Below, piece after piece: positions 9,007 through 17,538 of a DNA stretch of 64,000 nucleotides. The translations under genes were made by a program, and so were the position numbers. The notes beneath the pieces are model-generated. The model did no database searches, was not told where the DNA came from, and was given only the letters and a program-made list of their open reading frames with translations. Positions within the stretch are counted from its first letter, which is position 1; each line of letters begins with the position of its first letter. The stretch comes from Pseudomonas frederiksbergensis (GTDB lineage Bacteria; Pseudomonadota; Gammaproteobacteria; Pseudomonadales; Pseudomonadaceae). The stretch covers positions 964,187-1,028,186 of the forward strand of contig NZ_MOBM01000039.1 in NCBI RefSeq assembly GCF_003732275.1. The letters are read 5' to 3'.

Positions 9007-9518
9007 GTAGAAATCCTGCACTTAACTCCGGAAAGCAGAATGAATATAGGAAAAACCATTCATTTGGCGCTGTCTCCCTGCACCTAGTGCAAAAACAGGA
9101 AATTCCTACAGATGGAGCCTTCAAGTAAAGGCAACGATTCCTACAACAAGCGTCGCCAGAGTAGACTTGGCGCCGCGAGCGCCTGAACGATAGGCTTCAC
9201 CTCGTCGCTGCCAAATCAGCGACCCGGGGTCGAAGCCGGTACATCATCAACATGGCGCATCCGCGCCACCATATGAGCTGAAGCTTTTTTGCCTTCCAGT
9301 CTCGCTTTATGGTGGGCTGTGTGGCGCGGGCCTCTTGGCTTCCATGTTGATCGAGAATGTCCCGACTTCGAACGCCGCACGGTCCGCCACCCAAATCTGT
9401 CGAAGGATTAGTGGCGGCTCCCTTTTCAACATGGAGTCGAACAAATGCTTAGGCACATCCCAAATTCACCTGAAGCCTTCGTAACAAAATGCCCTCTCGC
9501 TAACATTGGAGGCAGGCC
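9007..9518. other. Structured intergenic region with large inverted repeat
   Basis: This stretch has no convincing conserved gene. Two outer arms face each other: 9231-9256 (GTCGAAGCCGGTACA followed by ATCAACATGG) and 9342-9373 (CCATGTTGAT followed by TGTCCCGACTTCGAA). A minus-strand frame at 9197-9394 encodes 65 residues whose arms fall in the palindrome; it loosely recalls the short Icd-like/Ash-like frames of phage satellites, which I cannot confirm. The promoters for rloA and for the BRO-N gene should also lie here. Confidence 0.45.
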
Positions 9519-9998
9519 ATGACCCATCCTCATTTCATCCCTACCGTCTTCACCCGCCACAACCGATTCCTCCACTCCATCATGCAAGCTAACCAAGCTT
9601 GGTTCTGCGTTCAGGATCTAGGTCGCTTAATGGGCCGCCCACTAGACCAACGACTCACCCTGAAGCTCGACCCTGATCAGCGCCAATATGTCTGCCTGCT
9701 GAAGAACGGCAAAACGGTCGAATCACTGATGGTCAGCGAATCAGGGATGTATGCCCTGCTCGTTCATCATTTCGTCCCGGAAAACCGAAACCTGCGCCAG
9801 TGGCTGAGCAACGAGGTCATGCCAATGTTGCGTGATTCGAACGCGGCATCGATGGAAAACATCCCGAGCCTGAGTTCGTTGCAGTGGGCGGGGATCTCTG
9901 TGCCGCTGCTGCATTGGCAGCATCAGGCCTGGATCAAGTGGCGGGACATGCCTGATTTAATGCAGGCGCAACGGCCGTTCACGATATGTAGCCGTTGA
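9519..9998 (+). CDS. BRO-N domain protein (phage antirepressor-like)
   Basis: A 159-residue protein. Residues about 10-110 fit the BRO N-terminal domain: FLHSIMQANQAWFCVQDLGR, then LLKNGKTVESLMVSESGMYALL, then FRRWV-like RQWLSNEVMPMLR. BRO-N proteins bind DNA and often act as phage antirepressors. This one lacks a long C-terminal effector domain. It has a strong GGAGGC ribosome site. It sits beside the RloAB pair in a small accessory patch, but similar genes also occur as fixed chromosomal genes in Pseudomonas, so a defence or phage link is not certain. Confidence 0.75.
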   Translation: MTHPHFIPTVFTRHNRFLHSIMQANQAWFCVQDLGRLMGRPLDQRLTLKLDPDQRQYVCLLKNGKTVESLMVSESGMYALLVHHFVPENRNLRQWLSNEVMPMLRDSNAASMENIPSLSSLQWAGISVPLLHWQHQAWIKWRDMPDLMQAQRPFTICSR

Positions 9999-10008
9999 GC
10001 TGATGCAC

Positions 10009-10045
10009 AAAGGGACGGACTTTTACAGTCCGTCCCTTTGGTTTT
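10009..10045. terminator. Bidirectional rho-independent terminator
   Basis: A perfect 12-base stem (AAAGGGACGGAC with GTCCGTCCCTTT) with a 7-base loop, followed by GGTTTT. It lies between the rightward BRO-N gene and the leftward 61-residue gene and can serve both. Confidence 0.85.
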
Positions 10046-10069
10046 CCAACACCACTCAATCCCCTACCG

Positions 10070-10255
10070 TTAAAACCGCGAAACACTGCGCATCGCATCC
10101 ACCAGATACCGCATTGCAATCCGGTCACTCTCCGACAGCTCGCGATACCGCTCCACCAACTTCAACTCCTCCGAACTGAGCCGACGCCTTCGCCGACCGA
10201 TGGCCAGGCAAGGGAAGATTCCTAATATTTCAGTGATGCCTTGTACTTTCGACAT
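10070..10255 (-). CDS. Small conserved-looking hypothetical protein
   Basis: A 61-residue protein starting MSKVQGITEILGIFPCLAIG, followed by an arginine stretch and a charged helical C-terminus (ELKLVERYRELSESDRIAMR). An AAGGA ribosome site about ten bases upstream supports the ATG at 10255 over an in-frame upstream start. The C-terminal half resembles the helices of small regulators, but I do not recognise the family. It converges on the BRO-N gene across a shared terminator. Confidence 0.6.
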   Translation of the reverse strand: MSKVQGITEILGIFPCLAIGRRRRRLSSEELKLVERYRELSESDRIAMRYLVDAMRSVSRF

Positions 10256-10665
10256 GGACGATGTCCTTCTATACGTCAGAGAAAACTTCAAAACCGCATC
10301 GCCCTATCACTTTCAGCGGTCACCTTGTGCCTGCCGAACCCACCGGCCTGAAGGGCCGAAACCGGTCATGCCCATAGAATAGAAATTAATTCGGCGCTGA
10401 AAAGCGGTTTTTAGAGTAATTAGTCGAAAAAAGCAGATATGCCCTATAAATCAGAAAGTGCTGTGAGAAACGTTACCTGAAATGTCTTGTTTCATTGCCG
10501 CGCTGTCGCGGTGCCATCAATCATTTTTGCTCTGCAACCGAACGGTTTAAAGTATTTGGCATCTCTTTAAGGTCCGTTGCGTTTGGCCAAGGCATGTCCG
10601 AACCGATATTTCTGATCCAGCACGTGCCAGGAACGGCGCGGGATTGTTCACGACAGGTTGTACTT
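10256..10665. other. Intergenic region upstream of opgD
   Basis: No gene is supported here. It should contain the divergent promoters of the 61-residue gene and opgD. There is a small hairpin (GGCCTGAAGGGCC) near 10350 and an AT-rich stretch at 10380-10460, but no recognisable operator or riboswitch. Confidence 0.4.
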
Positions 10666-12291
10666 ATGCACCGCAGGAATTTGCTCAAAGCCTCCATGGC
10701 CATCGCGGCTTACACTGGTCTCTCGGCCACCGGCCTATTGGCGGCACGCGCCTGGGCTGGCAGCAGCACTGCTGATGGCGACGCTGTGGCGTTCGACTTC
10801 GAAGCGCTGAAGAGCCAGGCCAAACAGCTCGCTGGCAAGCCTTATCAGGACACCAAGCAGGTGCTGCCGCCGACGCTGGCGACCATGACGCCGCAGAACT
10901 TCAACGCGATCCGCTACGACGGCAATCACTCGCTGTGGAAGGACTTGAAGGGTCAGCTGGACGTGCAGTTTTTCCACGTCGGCATGGGTTTCAAGCAACC
11001 GGTGCGCATGTACAGCGTCGATCCCAAGACTCGACTGGCGCGCGAGGTGCATTTCCGCCCGTCTCTGTTCAACTACGAAAAAACCACCGTCGACACTAAA
11101 CAGCTCAAGGCCGATCTGGGCTTTTCCGGGTTCAAGCTGTTCAAGGCCCCGGAGCTGAATCAGCACGACGTATTGTCGTTCCTCGGCGCCAGCTATTTCC
11201 GCGCGGTAGATGCCTCCGGCCAGTACGGTTTGTCGGCCCGCGGCCTGGCGATCGATACGTACGCCAAGAAGCGCGAAGAGTTCCCGGATTTCACCAAGTT
11301 CTGGTTCGAGACACCGGACAAGGACAGCACCCGCTTCGTGGTTTATGCCTTGCTCGATTCGCCGAGCGCCACTGGCGCCTACCGTTTTGATATCGATTGC
11401 CAGGCCGAGCGTGTGGTGATGGAAGTCGACGCCCACGTCAATGCCCGCACCTCCATCGAGCAACTGGGCATCGCACCGATGACCAGCATGTTCAGCTGCG
11501 GCACCCATGAGCGGCGCATGTGCGACACCATTCACCCGCAAATCCACGACTCCGATCGCCTGGCCATGTGGCGCGGCAATGGCGAGTGGATCTGCCGCCC
11601 GCTGAACAACCCGGGCACCCTGCAATTCAATGCCTTCGCCGACACCGATCCGAAAGGCTTTGGCTTGGTGCAGACCGATCACGAGTTCGCCAATTATCAG
11701 GACACCGTCGACTGGTACAGCAAGCGCCCGAGCTTGTGGGTAGAACCTACAACCACGTGGGGCGAAGGCTCTATCGATTTGCTGGAAATTCCTACAACCG
11801 GTGAAACCCTGGATAACATCGTCGCGTTCTGGACGCCGAAAAAACCGGTCGCGGCCGGGGACTCCCTCAACTACGGTTACAAGCTCTATTGGAGCTCCCT
11901 GCCACCGGTGAGCACGCCGCTGGCGCGGGTCCACGCGACCCGTTCGGGCATGGGCGGTTTCATTGAAGGCTGGGCGCCGGGCGAGCATTACCCGGAAGTC
12001 TGGGCGCGACGCTTTGCCGTGGACTTCACGGGCGGCGGTCTGGACCGCTTGCCCGAAGGCGCGGCAATCGAGCCAGTGGTGACCTGCTCGAACGGCGAAG
12101 TGAAGGAGTTCAACGTGTTGGTGCTCGATGACATCAAGGGCTACCGCATTACCTTCGACTGGTACCCGACCAATGACAGCGTGGCGCCGGTGGAGCTGCG
12201 ATTGTTCATTCGCACCAATGACCGGACGTTGAGTGAAACCTGGTTGTACCAGTATTTCCCGCCGGCGCCGGATAAGCGTAAGTACACCTGA
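10666..12291 (+). CDS. opgD: Periplasmic glucan biosynthesis protein D (OpgD/MdoD)
   Basis: A 541-residue MdoG-superfamily protein. The ATG at 10666 opens a twin-arginine signal peptide (HRRNLLKASMAIAAYTG), the feature that distinguishes OpgD from the Sec-exported OpgG. The mature protein begins near residue 30 and carries the family motifs VAFDFEALKSQAKQLA and, toward the C-terminus, NVLVLDDIKGYRITFDW. It acts in the periplasm on osmoregulated periplasmic glucans, shaping backbone structure or length. The frame is open to 10495 upstream, but only the 10666 start yields the export signal. Paralogy with OpgG is the main alternative; the Tat motif argues for OpgD. Confidence 0.9.
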   Translation: MHRRNLLKASMAIAAYTGLSATGLLAARAWAGSSTADGDAVAFDFEALKSQAKQLAGKPYQDTKQVLPPTLATMTPQNFNAIRYDGNHSLWKDLKGQLDVQFFHVGMGFKQPVRMYSVDPKTRLAREVHFRPSLFNYEKTTVDTKQLKADLGFSGFKLFKAPELNQHDVLSFLGASYFRAVDASGQYGLSARGLAIDTYAKKREEFPDFTKFWFETPDKDSTRFVVYALLDSPSATGAYRFDIDCQAERVVMEVDAHVNARTSIEQLGIAPMTSMFSCGTHERRMCDTIHPQIHDSDRLAMWRGNGEWICRPLNNPGTLQFNAFADTDPKGFGLVQTDHEFANYQDTVDWYSKRPSLWVEPTTTWGEGSIDLLEIPTTGETLDNIVAFWTPKKPVAAGDSLNYGYKLYWSSLPPVSTPLARVHATRSGMGGFIEGWAPGEHYPEVWARRFAVDFTGGGLDRLPEGAAIEPVVTCSNGEVKEFNVLVLDDIKGYRITFDWYPTNDSVAPVELRLFIRTNDRTLSETWLYQYFPPAPDKRKYT

Positions 12292-12317
12292 GAGTTAGTC
12301 GGGGTCTGAAATGGCCC

Positions 12318-12416
12318 CTTCGCGAGCAGGCTCGCTCCCACAGGGGGTCTGCGTTGTTTCACAATAATGTGATCGACATCGATCCAATGTGGGAGCGGGC
12401 TTGCTCGCGAAGACGG
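12318..12416. repeat. REP pair, GTGGGAGCGGGCTTGCTCGC type
   Basis: Two REP cores in inverted orientation (about 12318-12343 and 12388-12412) sit between opgD and the shared terminator at 12451-12483. Confidence 0.78.
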
Positions 12417-12450
12417 CCGGACAGCCGAGCAATATCCCGACCCAAAAATC

Positions 12451-12483
12451 AAAAAGCCCCGATCAACACGACCGGGGCTTTTT
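12451..12483. terminator. Bidirectional rho-independent terminator
   Basis: An inverted repeat (AAAAAGCCCCG with CGGGGCTTTTT, 11-base loop) lies between converging opgD and the xenA-like gene, with A-runs and T-runs on both sides. Confidence 0.88.
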
Positions 12484-12500
12484 GGTTTTTACAGCGGCAT

Positions 12501-13607
12501 TCAGTCACGCAAATCCGATTCATGAATCGGCTGGTCACGATGGGTGGCCCGCTGGTATTGCGCCGGCCAGATAGCCTTGTTCCCGCCCAGATCATCATCG
12601 GCATGCAGCGGCCAATACGGATCACGCAACAACTCTCGAGCGAGGAAGATGATGTCGGCCTGACAGGTACGCAGAATGTGCTCGGCCTGGGCCGGTTCGG
12701 TGATCATTCCTACGGTGCCGGTGGCAATGCCTGACTCCTTGCGTACCCTCTCGGCAAAACGGGTCTGGTAACCGGGGCCTGTAGGAATCTCGGCGTTTAC
12801 CGCCGTACCACCCGATGAGACATCGATCAGGTCCACACCCAGATCTTTGAGGCGTCGCGCCAGCTCCACGGTTTCATCGGGATTCCAGCCGTCTTCCACC
12901 CAATCGGTGGCCGACACCCGCACAAACACTGGTAATTCTTCAGGCCACACGGCCCGCACCGCTTCGGTGACTTGCAGCACCAGCCGAATCCGATTCTCGA
13001 ACGAACCGCCGTACTGATCGCGCCGCTGATTGCTCAAGGGCGAAAGAAATTGGTGCAACAGGTAACCGTGGGCGGCGTGTACTTCGACTACTTTGAAACC
13101 GGCGGTCAGCGCCCGTTTGGCCGAATCGACGAAGGCCTGGATAACCTCAGCGATCTCGCCCTCATCGAGTTGCTTGGGTGGTGTGTGCTGGGGGTCGAAA
13201 GCGATCGGCGAAGGGCCGACCGGGATCCAGCCGCCATCTTCCGGCTTGACGCTGCCATGCTTGCCGAGCCACGGCCGATGCGTGCTGGCCTTGCGCCCGG
13301 CATGAGCCAACTGGATGCCGGCAACGGCGCCTTGGGCGGAGATGAAGCGCGTAATACGCTGTAAGGATTCGATCTGTTGATCATTCCAGAGGCCGAGGTC
13401 CTGGGCGGTAATGCGCCCATCAGCGGTGACCGCTGTGGCTTCGGTGAATACCAGACCAGCGCCGCCGATAGCACGGCTGCCGAGGTGGACCAGATGCCAG
13501 TCATTGGCCAGCCCATCGACGCTGGAGTACTGGCACATCGGTGACACCGCAATGCGGTTAAGCAAGGTCAATTGACGAAGGGTATAGGGTTCAAGCAGCA
13601 GACTCAT
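12501..13607 (-). CDS. xenA: Old yellow enzyme family ene-reductase (XenA-like)
   Basis: A 368-residue FMN-dependent NADH:flavin oxidoreductase. Cys25 in SPMCQYSS marks the YqjM/XenA class, in which this cysteine tunes flavin redox potential. Other family motifs are IQLAHAGRKAS, the substrate-binding pair in EVHAAHGYLLHQFLSP, and the phosphate-binding region near IATGTVGMITEP. It reduces activated C=C bonds or nitro groups of xenobiotics using NAD(P)H in the cytoplasm. The length agrees with P. putida XenA. The gene is monocistronic and ends at a strong terminator shared with opgD. Confidence 0.87.
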   Translation of the reverse strand: MSLLLEPYTLRQLTLLNRIAVSPMCQYSSVDGLANDWHLVHLGSRAIGGAGLVFTEATAVTADGRITAQDLGLWNDQQIESLQRITRFISAQGAVAGIQLAHAGRKASTHRPWLGKHGSVKPEDGGWIPVGPSPIAFDPQHTPPKQLDEGEIAEVIQAFVDSAKRALTAGFKVVEVHAAHGYLLHQFLSPLSNQRRDQYGGSFENRIRLVLQVTEAVRAVWPEELPVFVRVSATDWVEDGWNPDETVELARRLKDLGVDLIDVSSGGTAVNAEIPTGPGYQTRFAERVRKESGIATGTVGMITEPAQAEHILRTCQADIIFLARELLRDPYWPLHADDDLGGNKAIWPAQYQRATHRDQPIHESDLRD

Positions 13608-13782
13608 GGGGCACCTCTCGAATCAGTGGGCAGGCTCCAGGGTTCTGTTTGAATAGTCGACGAGTGACAGGAAAAAGGTGCAGCACCCGCCCCCGCGGGC
13701 AAAAAATTCGACAAAACGTCACAAGGATAATCAAGCAGTGCTTAGAGCCTAGTCGACATCGGAGATCAGCGGAGGGTTCAAG

Positions 13783-13861
13783 AAAAGATCGCAGCCTTCG
13801 GCAGCTCCTACAACGGCATGACGTACACCTGTAGGAGCTGCCGAAGGCTGCGATCTTTTGA
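13783..13861. repeat. REP pair of a second family (TAGGAGCTGCCGAAGGCTGCGATC type)
   Basis: Inverted copies of AAGATCGCAGCCTTCGGCAG and its complement lie between recJ and the xenA-like gene. This family differs in sequence from the GTGGGAGC and GTGGCGAGG families elsewhere in the window. A single copy recurs near 53667. Confidence 0.8.
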
Positions 13862-13872
13862 TCTTTAATGCA

Positions 13873-15582
13873 CTATCGAGGTTCGATGTGGGCAATCATC
13901 AACTGAACGGTCTCGTTCCCACGGAACTCGTTAAGGTCGAGTTTGTAAGCCAATTCGACCCACTTGATGGTCGGATTCGGCCAGATATCACGGTCGATCC
14001 CGAAGGCAATGCCGTCCAGCTTCACCGAACCGCATTCACTCTTCAGCACCACTTTGAGGTGTCGTTCACCCACAACACGCTGCTCGACCAACTGAAACAC
14101 CCCGTGAAACAGCGGCTCCGGGAAGTGTTGCCCCCAAGGCCCGGCGTGGCGCAGGGCGCGGGCCAGTTCCAGGTGGAATTCTTCGACCGCCAAAGTGCCG
14201 TCCGACAGCAGGCGCCCGGTCAGGTCTTCTTCACGCAATTGCCTACGCACTTCAGCGTCAAAGGCCTCGGCAAACAACGGAAAATTCGCTTCCGGCAACG
14301 TCAGGCCCGCCGCCATGGCGTGACCACCGTATTTACTGATCAGGTTCGGATGCTGCGCCGCGACCACGCTCAAGGCATCGCGAATGTGAAAGCCCTGGAC
14401 CGAACGCCCCGAGCCCTTGAGCAGGCCATCACCTGCATCGGCAAAGGCAATGGTCGGACGGAAATAGCGCTCTTTCATACGCGACGCGAGGATTCCGATG
14501 ACGCCCTGGTGCCACTCAGGATCGAACAGGCACAGGCCGAACGGCATCGATTCCACTGGCAAATCCTTGAGCTGGGCCAGCGCCTCACGCTGCATGCCCT
14601 GTTCGATGGATTTGCGGTCCTGGTTCATGCCATCCAGTTGAGCGGCCATTTCACGGGCAGCGCCCGCGTCTTCGGTGAGCAGGCATTCGATGCCCAGGCT
14701 CATGTCATCCAGACGCCCCGCCGCGTTCAGACGCGGGCCGAGGATGAAGCCCAGGTCGGTGGAAGTGATGCGCGAATGGTCACGTTTGGCCACTTCAAGG
14801 ATCGCCTTGATTCCCGGCCGCGCGCGCCCCGCGCGAATCCGCTCCAGGCCCTGATGCACCAGAATCCGGTTGTTGGCATCCAGCGGCACCACGTCGGCGA
14901 CGCTGCCCAGCGCCACCAGATCCAGCAGTTCGCCAATGTTCGGCTGCGGCTTGCTCTCGTACCAACCCAGGCTGCGCAAGCGCGCGCGCAGGGCCATCAG
15001 CACATAGAAGATCACCCCGACACCGGCCAGGGCTTTGCTCGGAAACTCACAACCCGGCTGGTTCGGATTGACGATGGCATCGGCCAACGGCAGCTCGTCG
15101 CCGGGCAAGTGGTGATCGGTGACCAGCACCTTGAGCCCGGCCTTTTTCGCCGCCGCCACGCCTTCGACGCTGGAGATGCCGTTGTCCACGGTGATCAGCA
15201 GTTGCGGCTCGCGGGTCAGCGCCACTTCGACGATCTCTGGCGTCAGGCCATAGCCGTACTCGAACCGGTTCGGCACCAGATAGTCGACATGCGCCGCGCC
15301 CAACAGGCGCAACCCCAGCATACCCACGGTACTGGCCGTCGCACCATCGGCGTCGAAGTCACCGACGATCAGAATCCGCTGACGTTGCTCCAGGGCCGTC
15401 ACCAGCAAATCCACCGCCGCATCGATGCCTTTGAGTTGCTGGTACGGAATCAGCCGCGCCAGGCTCTTGTCCAGTTCAGCCTCGGATTGCACGCCCCGCG
15501 CTGCGTAAAGGCGGGTCAGCAGCGGCGGAATATCACCGAGGAATGGCAGGGTGTCGGGCAACAGGCGAGGTTCGATGCGCAT
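13873..15582 (-). CDS. recJ: Single-stranded-DNA-specific 5'-3' exonuclease RecJ
   Basis: A 569-residue DHH-superfamily exonuclease of normal length. Metal-binding motifs are visible in order: ILIVGDFDADGATA, LLITVDNGISS and VTDHHLPG (the DHH motif), with DHHA1-type residues further on (GGHAMAAGLTL). It degrades single-stranded DNA from 5' ends in mismatch repair and RecF-pathway recombination in the cytoplasm. The yaeQ-like gene lies just upstream in the same orientation and could be cotranscribed. Confidence 0.95.
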   Translation of the reverse strand: MRIEPRLLPDTLPFLGDIPPLLTRLYAARGVQSEAELDKSLARLIPYQQLKGIDAAVDLLVTALEQRQRILIVGDFDADGATASTVGMLGLRLLGAAHVDYLVPNRFEYGYGLTPEIVEVALTREPQLLITVDNGISSVEGVAAAKKAGLKVLVTDHHLPGDELPLADAIVNPNQPGCEFPSKALAGVGVIFYVLMALRARLRSLGWYESKPQPNIGELLDLVALGSVADVVPLDANNRILVHQGLERIRAGRARPGIKAILEVAKRDHSRITSTDLGFILGPRLNAAGRLDDMSLGIECLLTEDAGAAREMAAQLDGMNQDRKSIEQGMQREALAQLKDLPVESMPFGLCLFDPEWHQGVIGILASRMKERYFRPTIAFADAGDGLLKGSGRSVQGFHIRDALSVVAAQHPNLISKYGGHAMAAGLTLPEANFPLFAEAFDAEVRRQLREEDLTGRLLSDGTLAVEEFHLELARALRHAGPWGQHFPEPLFHGVFQLVEQRVVGERHLKVVLKSECGSVKLDGIAFGIDRDIWPNPTIKWVELAYKLDLNEFRGNETVQLMIAHIEPR

Positions 15583-15648
15583 GGGGTGACAGGTGCTTCT
15601 CTTGAATACGTAGGATAAAACCGGGTAACGCGGTTCAGCGGCGAATAA

Positions 15649-16191
15649 TCAGCCGCGTTCGCCGCTCAGCCATTGCAACTGGACTTCGTGCTGACCACGG
15701 TCGTCGGTGACGAAAATCGTTCCTTCGCTGATCATCACATCCCACTTGATAACGCGCGGCATGTCCTTGGCCAGGGTTTCCAGCACTTCCTGAGGCACAG
15801 CGGCGATGTGAACGTTTTTCAGGTTTTTGATCGCCGGAATCACTTTGGTTTCCCAGACACGCAGGCTGCCGTAAGCCAGCAGGCTGGTGCGCTCGGTGCG
15901 GCGCGAGCACCAGGTCAGGCGATCGGCGTCTGGCTGGCCGACTTCGATCCAGTGCAGGACACGATCATCCAGGCTCTTTTCCCACAGCGCTGGCTCATCC
16001 ACGTCTGACAGACCGCGACCGAAGGACAACTGCTCGTTGTACCAGAAGGCGTAGGCCAGCAGCCGCACGGTCATGCGCTCTTCGGTTTCCGAAGGGTGAC
16101 GGGCGATGGTCTGCTTCACGCTCTCGTAGACGCTGCGGTCGAGGTCGGTGAGGTTCAGTTCAAACTTGTAGGTCGTGGACGGCTGGGCCAT
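15649..16191 (-). CDS. YaeQ-family protein
   Basis: A 180-residue protein of the YaeQ family, with the characteristic start AQPSTTYKFELNLTDLDRSVYE and ERMTVRLLAYAFWY in the first third. A PD-(D/E)xK-like fold has been proposed for the family, with EVGQPDADRL and WDVMISEGTIFV as candidate active-site strands; its biochemical role is unsettled. The ATG at 16191 begins the family-typical N-terminus; the frame stays open far upstream but that part overlaps the CoA-transferase gene on the other strand. Confidence 0.88.
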   Translation of the reverse strand: MAQPSTTYKFELNLTDLDRSVYESVKQTIARHPSETEERMTVRLLAYAFWYNEQLSFGRGLSDVDEPALWEKSLDDRVLHWIEVGQPDADRLTWCSRRTERTSLLAYGSLRVWETKVIPAIKNLKNVHIAAVPQEVLETLAKDMPRVIKWDVMISEGTIFVTDDRGQHEVQLQWLSGERG

Positions 16192-16338
16192 GAACGGGCT
16201 TCTTGATACGAGGAAAGGCGGCAAGTCTAACCGATGCAACAGGCAATCAACGAATTGAAGGCGATCAACTTTGGGCGACGGACGTCGGCCTATGTTAAAA
16301 CTCTGCATCCGTTCAGCCTTTGTCCTACAGGATTCAGC

Positions 16339-17538
16339 ATGCCGTTCTCCAACAAACCGCTCTCCGGTCTGAAAGTCATCGAATTGGGTACGTTGATTGC
16401 CGGACCGTTTGCCTCGCGTATTTGCGGCGAGTTCGGCGCCGAAGTGATCAAGATCGAGTCCCCGGACGGCGGTGATCCGTTGCGCAAATGGCGCAAGTTG
16501 TATGAAGGCACTTCGCTGTGGTGGTTCGTTCAGGCACGGAACAAAAAGTCTCTGACCCTGAACCTGAAACATCCGGACGGCTTGGCGATTCTGAAACAGC
16601 TGCTCAGCAAAGCGGACATTCTGATCGAGAATTTTCGCCCCGGCGTGCTGGAAAAGCTCGGTCTGGGCTGGGAAGTCTTGCACGCACTGAACCCGAAACT
16701 GGTAATGGTGCGGCTCTCGGGCTTTGGCCAGACCGGGCCGATGAAAGATCAGCCGGGCTTCGGTGCGGTCGGCGAGTCCATGGGCGGCCTGCGCTACATC
16801 ACCGGGTTCGAGGATCGGCCGCCAGTGCGCACCGGGATTTCCATCGGTGATTCGATTGCCGCACTCTGGGGCGTGATCGGCGCGCTGATGGCCTTGCGTC
16901 ATCGCGAGGTCAACGGCGGCTTGGGGCAAGTGGTGGACGTGGCGCTGTATGAAGCGATCTTCGCCATGATGGAAAGCATGGTCCCGGAGTTCGATGTGTT
17001 CGGCTTCATCCGCGAGCGCACCGGCAACATCATGCCGGGCATCACGCCCTCCTCCATTCACACCAGCGCCGACGGCAAACACGTGCAGATCGGCGCCAAC
17101 GGTGATGCGATCTTCAAACGTTTCATGCTGATCATCGGTCGCGAAGACTTGGCCAACGACCCTGTGCTGGCCAGCAACGACGGACGCGACAGCCGTCGCG
17201 ACGAGATTTACGGGGTGATCGATCGCTGGGTCAACTCACTGCCGCTCGAGGCGGTGATTGAGCAACTGAACCAGGCCGACGTTCCCGCCAGCCGAATCTT
17301 CAGTGCCGAAGACATGTTCAGCGATCCGCAGTACCTGGCCCGGGAAATGTTCCTGCAAGCCAAGCTGCCCGACGGCAAGGACTTCAAGATGCCCGGCATT
17401 GTGCCGAAACTCTCTGAGACACCCGGTAGCTCCGAATGGGTCGGGCCGCAGCTGGGTGAACACAATGCGCAGGTACTCCACGATCTTGGCTACGACTCGG
17501 CACAGATCACACAGTTGCGTGAAGACGGGGCCATCTAA
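16339..17538 (+). CDS. CaiB/BaiF (class III) CoA-transferase
   Basis: A 399-residue family III CoA-transferase. The N-terminus LSGLKVIELGTLIAGPFASR and GAEVIKIESPDGGDPLR are hallmark sequences, followed by LNLKHPDG and FGQTGPMKDQPGFG. Enzymes of this family move CoA between carboxylic acids, with a catalytic aspartate in the central region. The acid substrate cannot be read from sequence. The ATG at 16339 has ACAGGA upstream. The next gene begins within its last codons, so they are probably coexpressed. Confidence 0.9.
   Translation: MPFSNKPLSGLKVIELGTLIAGPFASRICGEFGAEVIKIESPDGGDPLRKWRKLYEGTSLWWFVQARNKKSLTLNLKHPDGLAILKQLLSKADILIENFRPGVLEKLGLGWEVLHALNPKLVMVRLSGFGQTGPMKDQPGFGAVGESMGGLRYITGFEDRPPVRTGISIGDSIAALWGVIGALMALRHREVNGGLGQVVDVALYEAIFAMMESMVPEFDVFGFIRERTGNIMPGITPSSIHTSADGKHVQIGANGDAIFKRFMLIIGREDLANDPVLASNDGRDSRRDEIYGVIDRWVNSLPLEAVIEQLNQADVPASRIFSAEDMFSDPQYLAREMFLQAKLPDGKDFKMPGIVPKLSETPGSSEWVGPQLGEHNAQVLHDLGYDSAQITQLREDGAI

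Noticed and set aside
13858..15618. 586-codon plus-strand frame opposite recJ
   Set aside because: The minus strand encodes RecJ with its DHH motifs; the opposing frame is rich in Gln, His and Arg and shows no domain.
17303..17518. Upstream extension of the TIGR02285-like frame within the CoA-transferase gene
   Set aside because: It would put a long non-hydrophobic stretch before the signal peptide and overlaps strongly conserved CoA-transferase codons.
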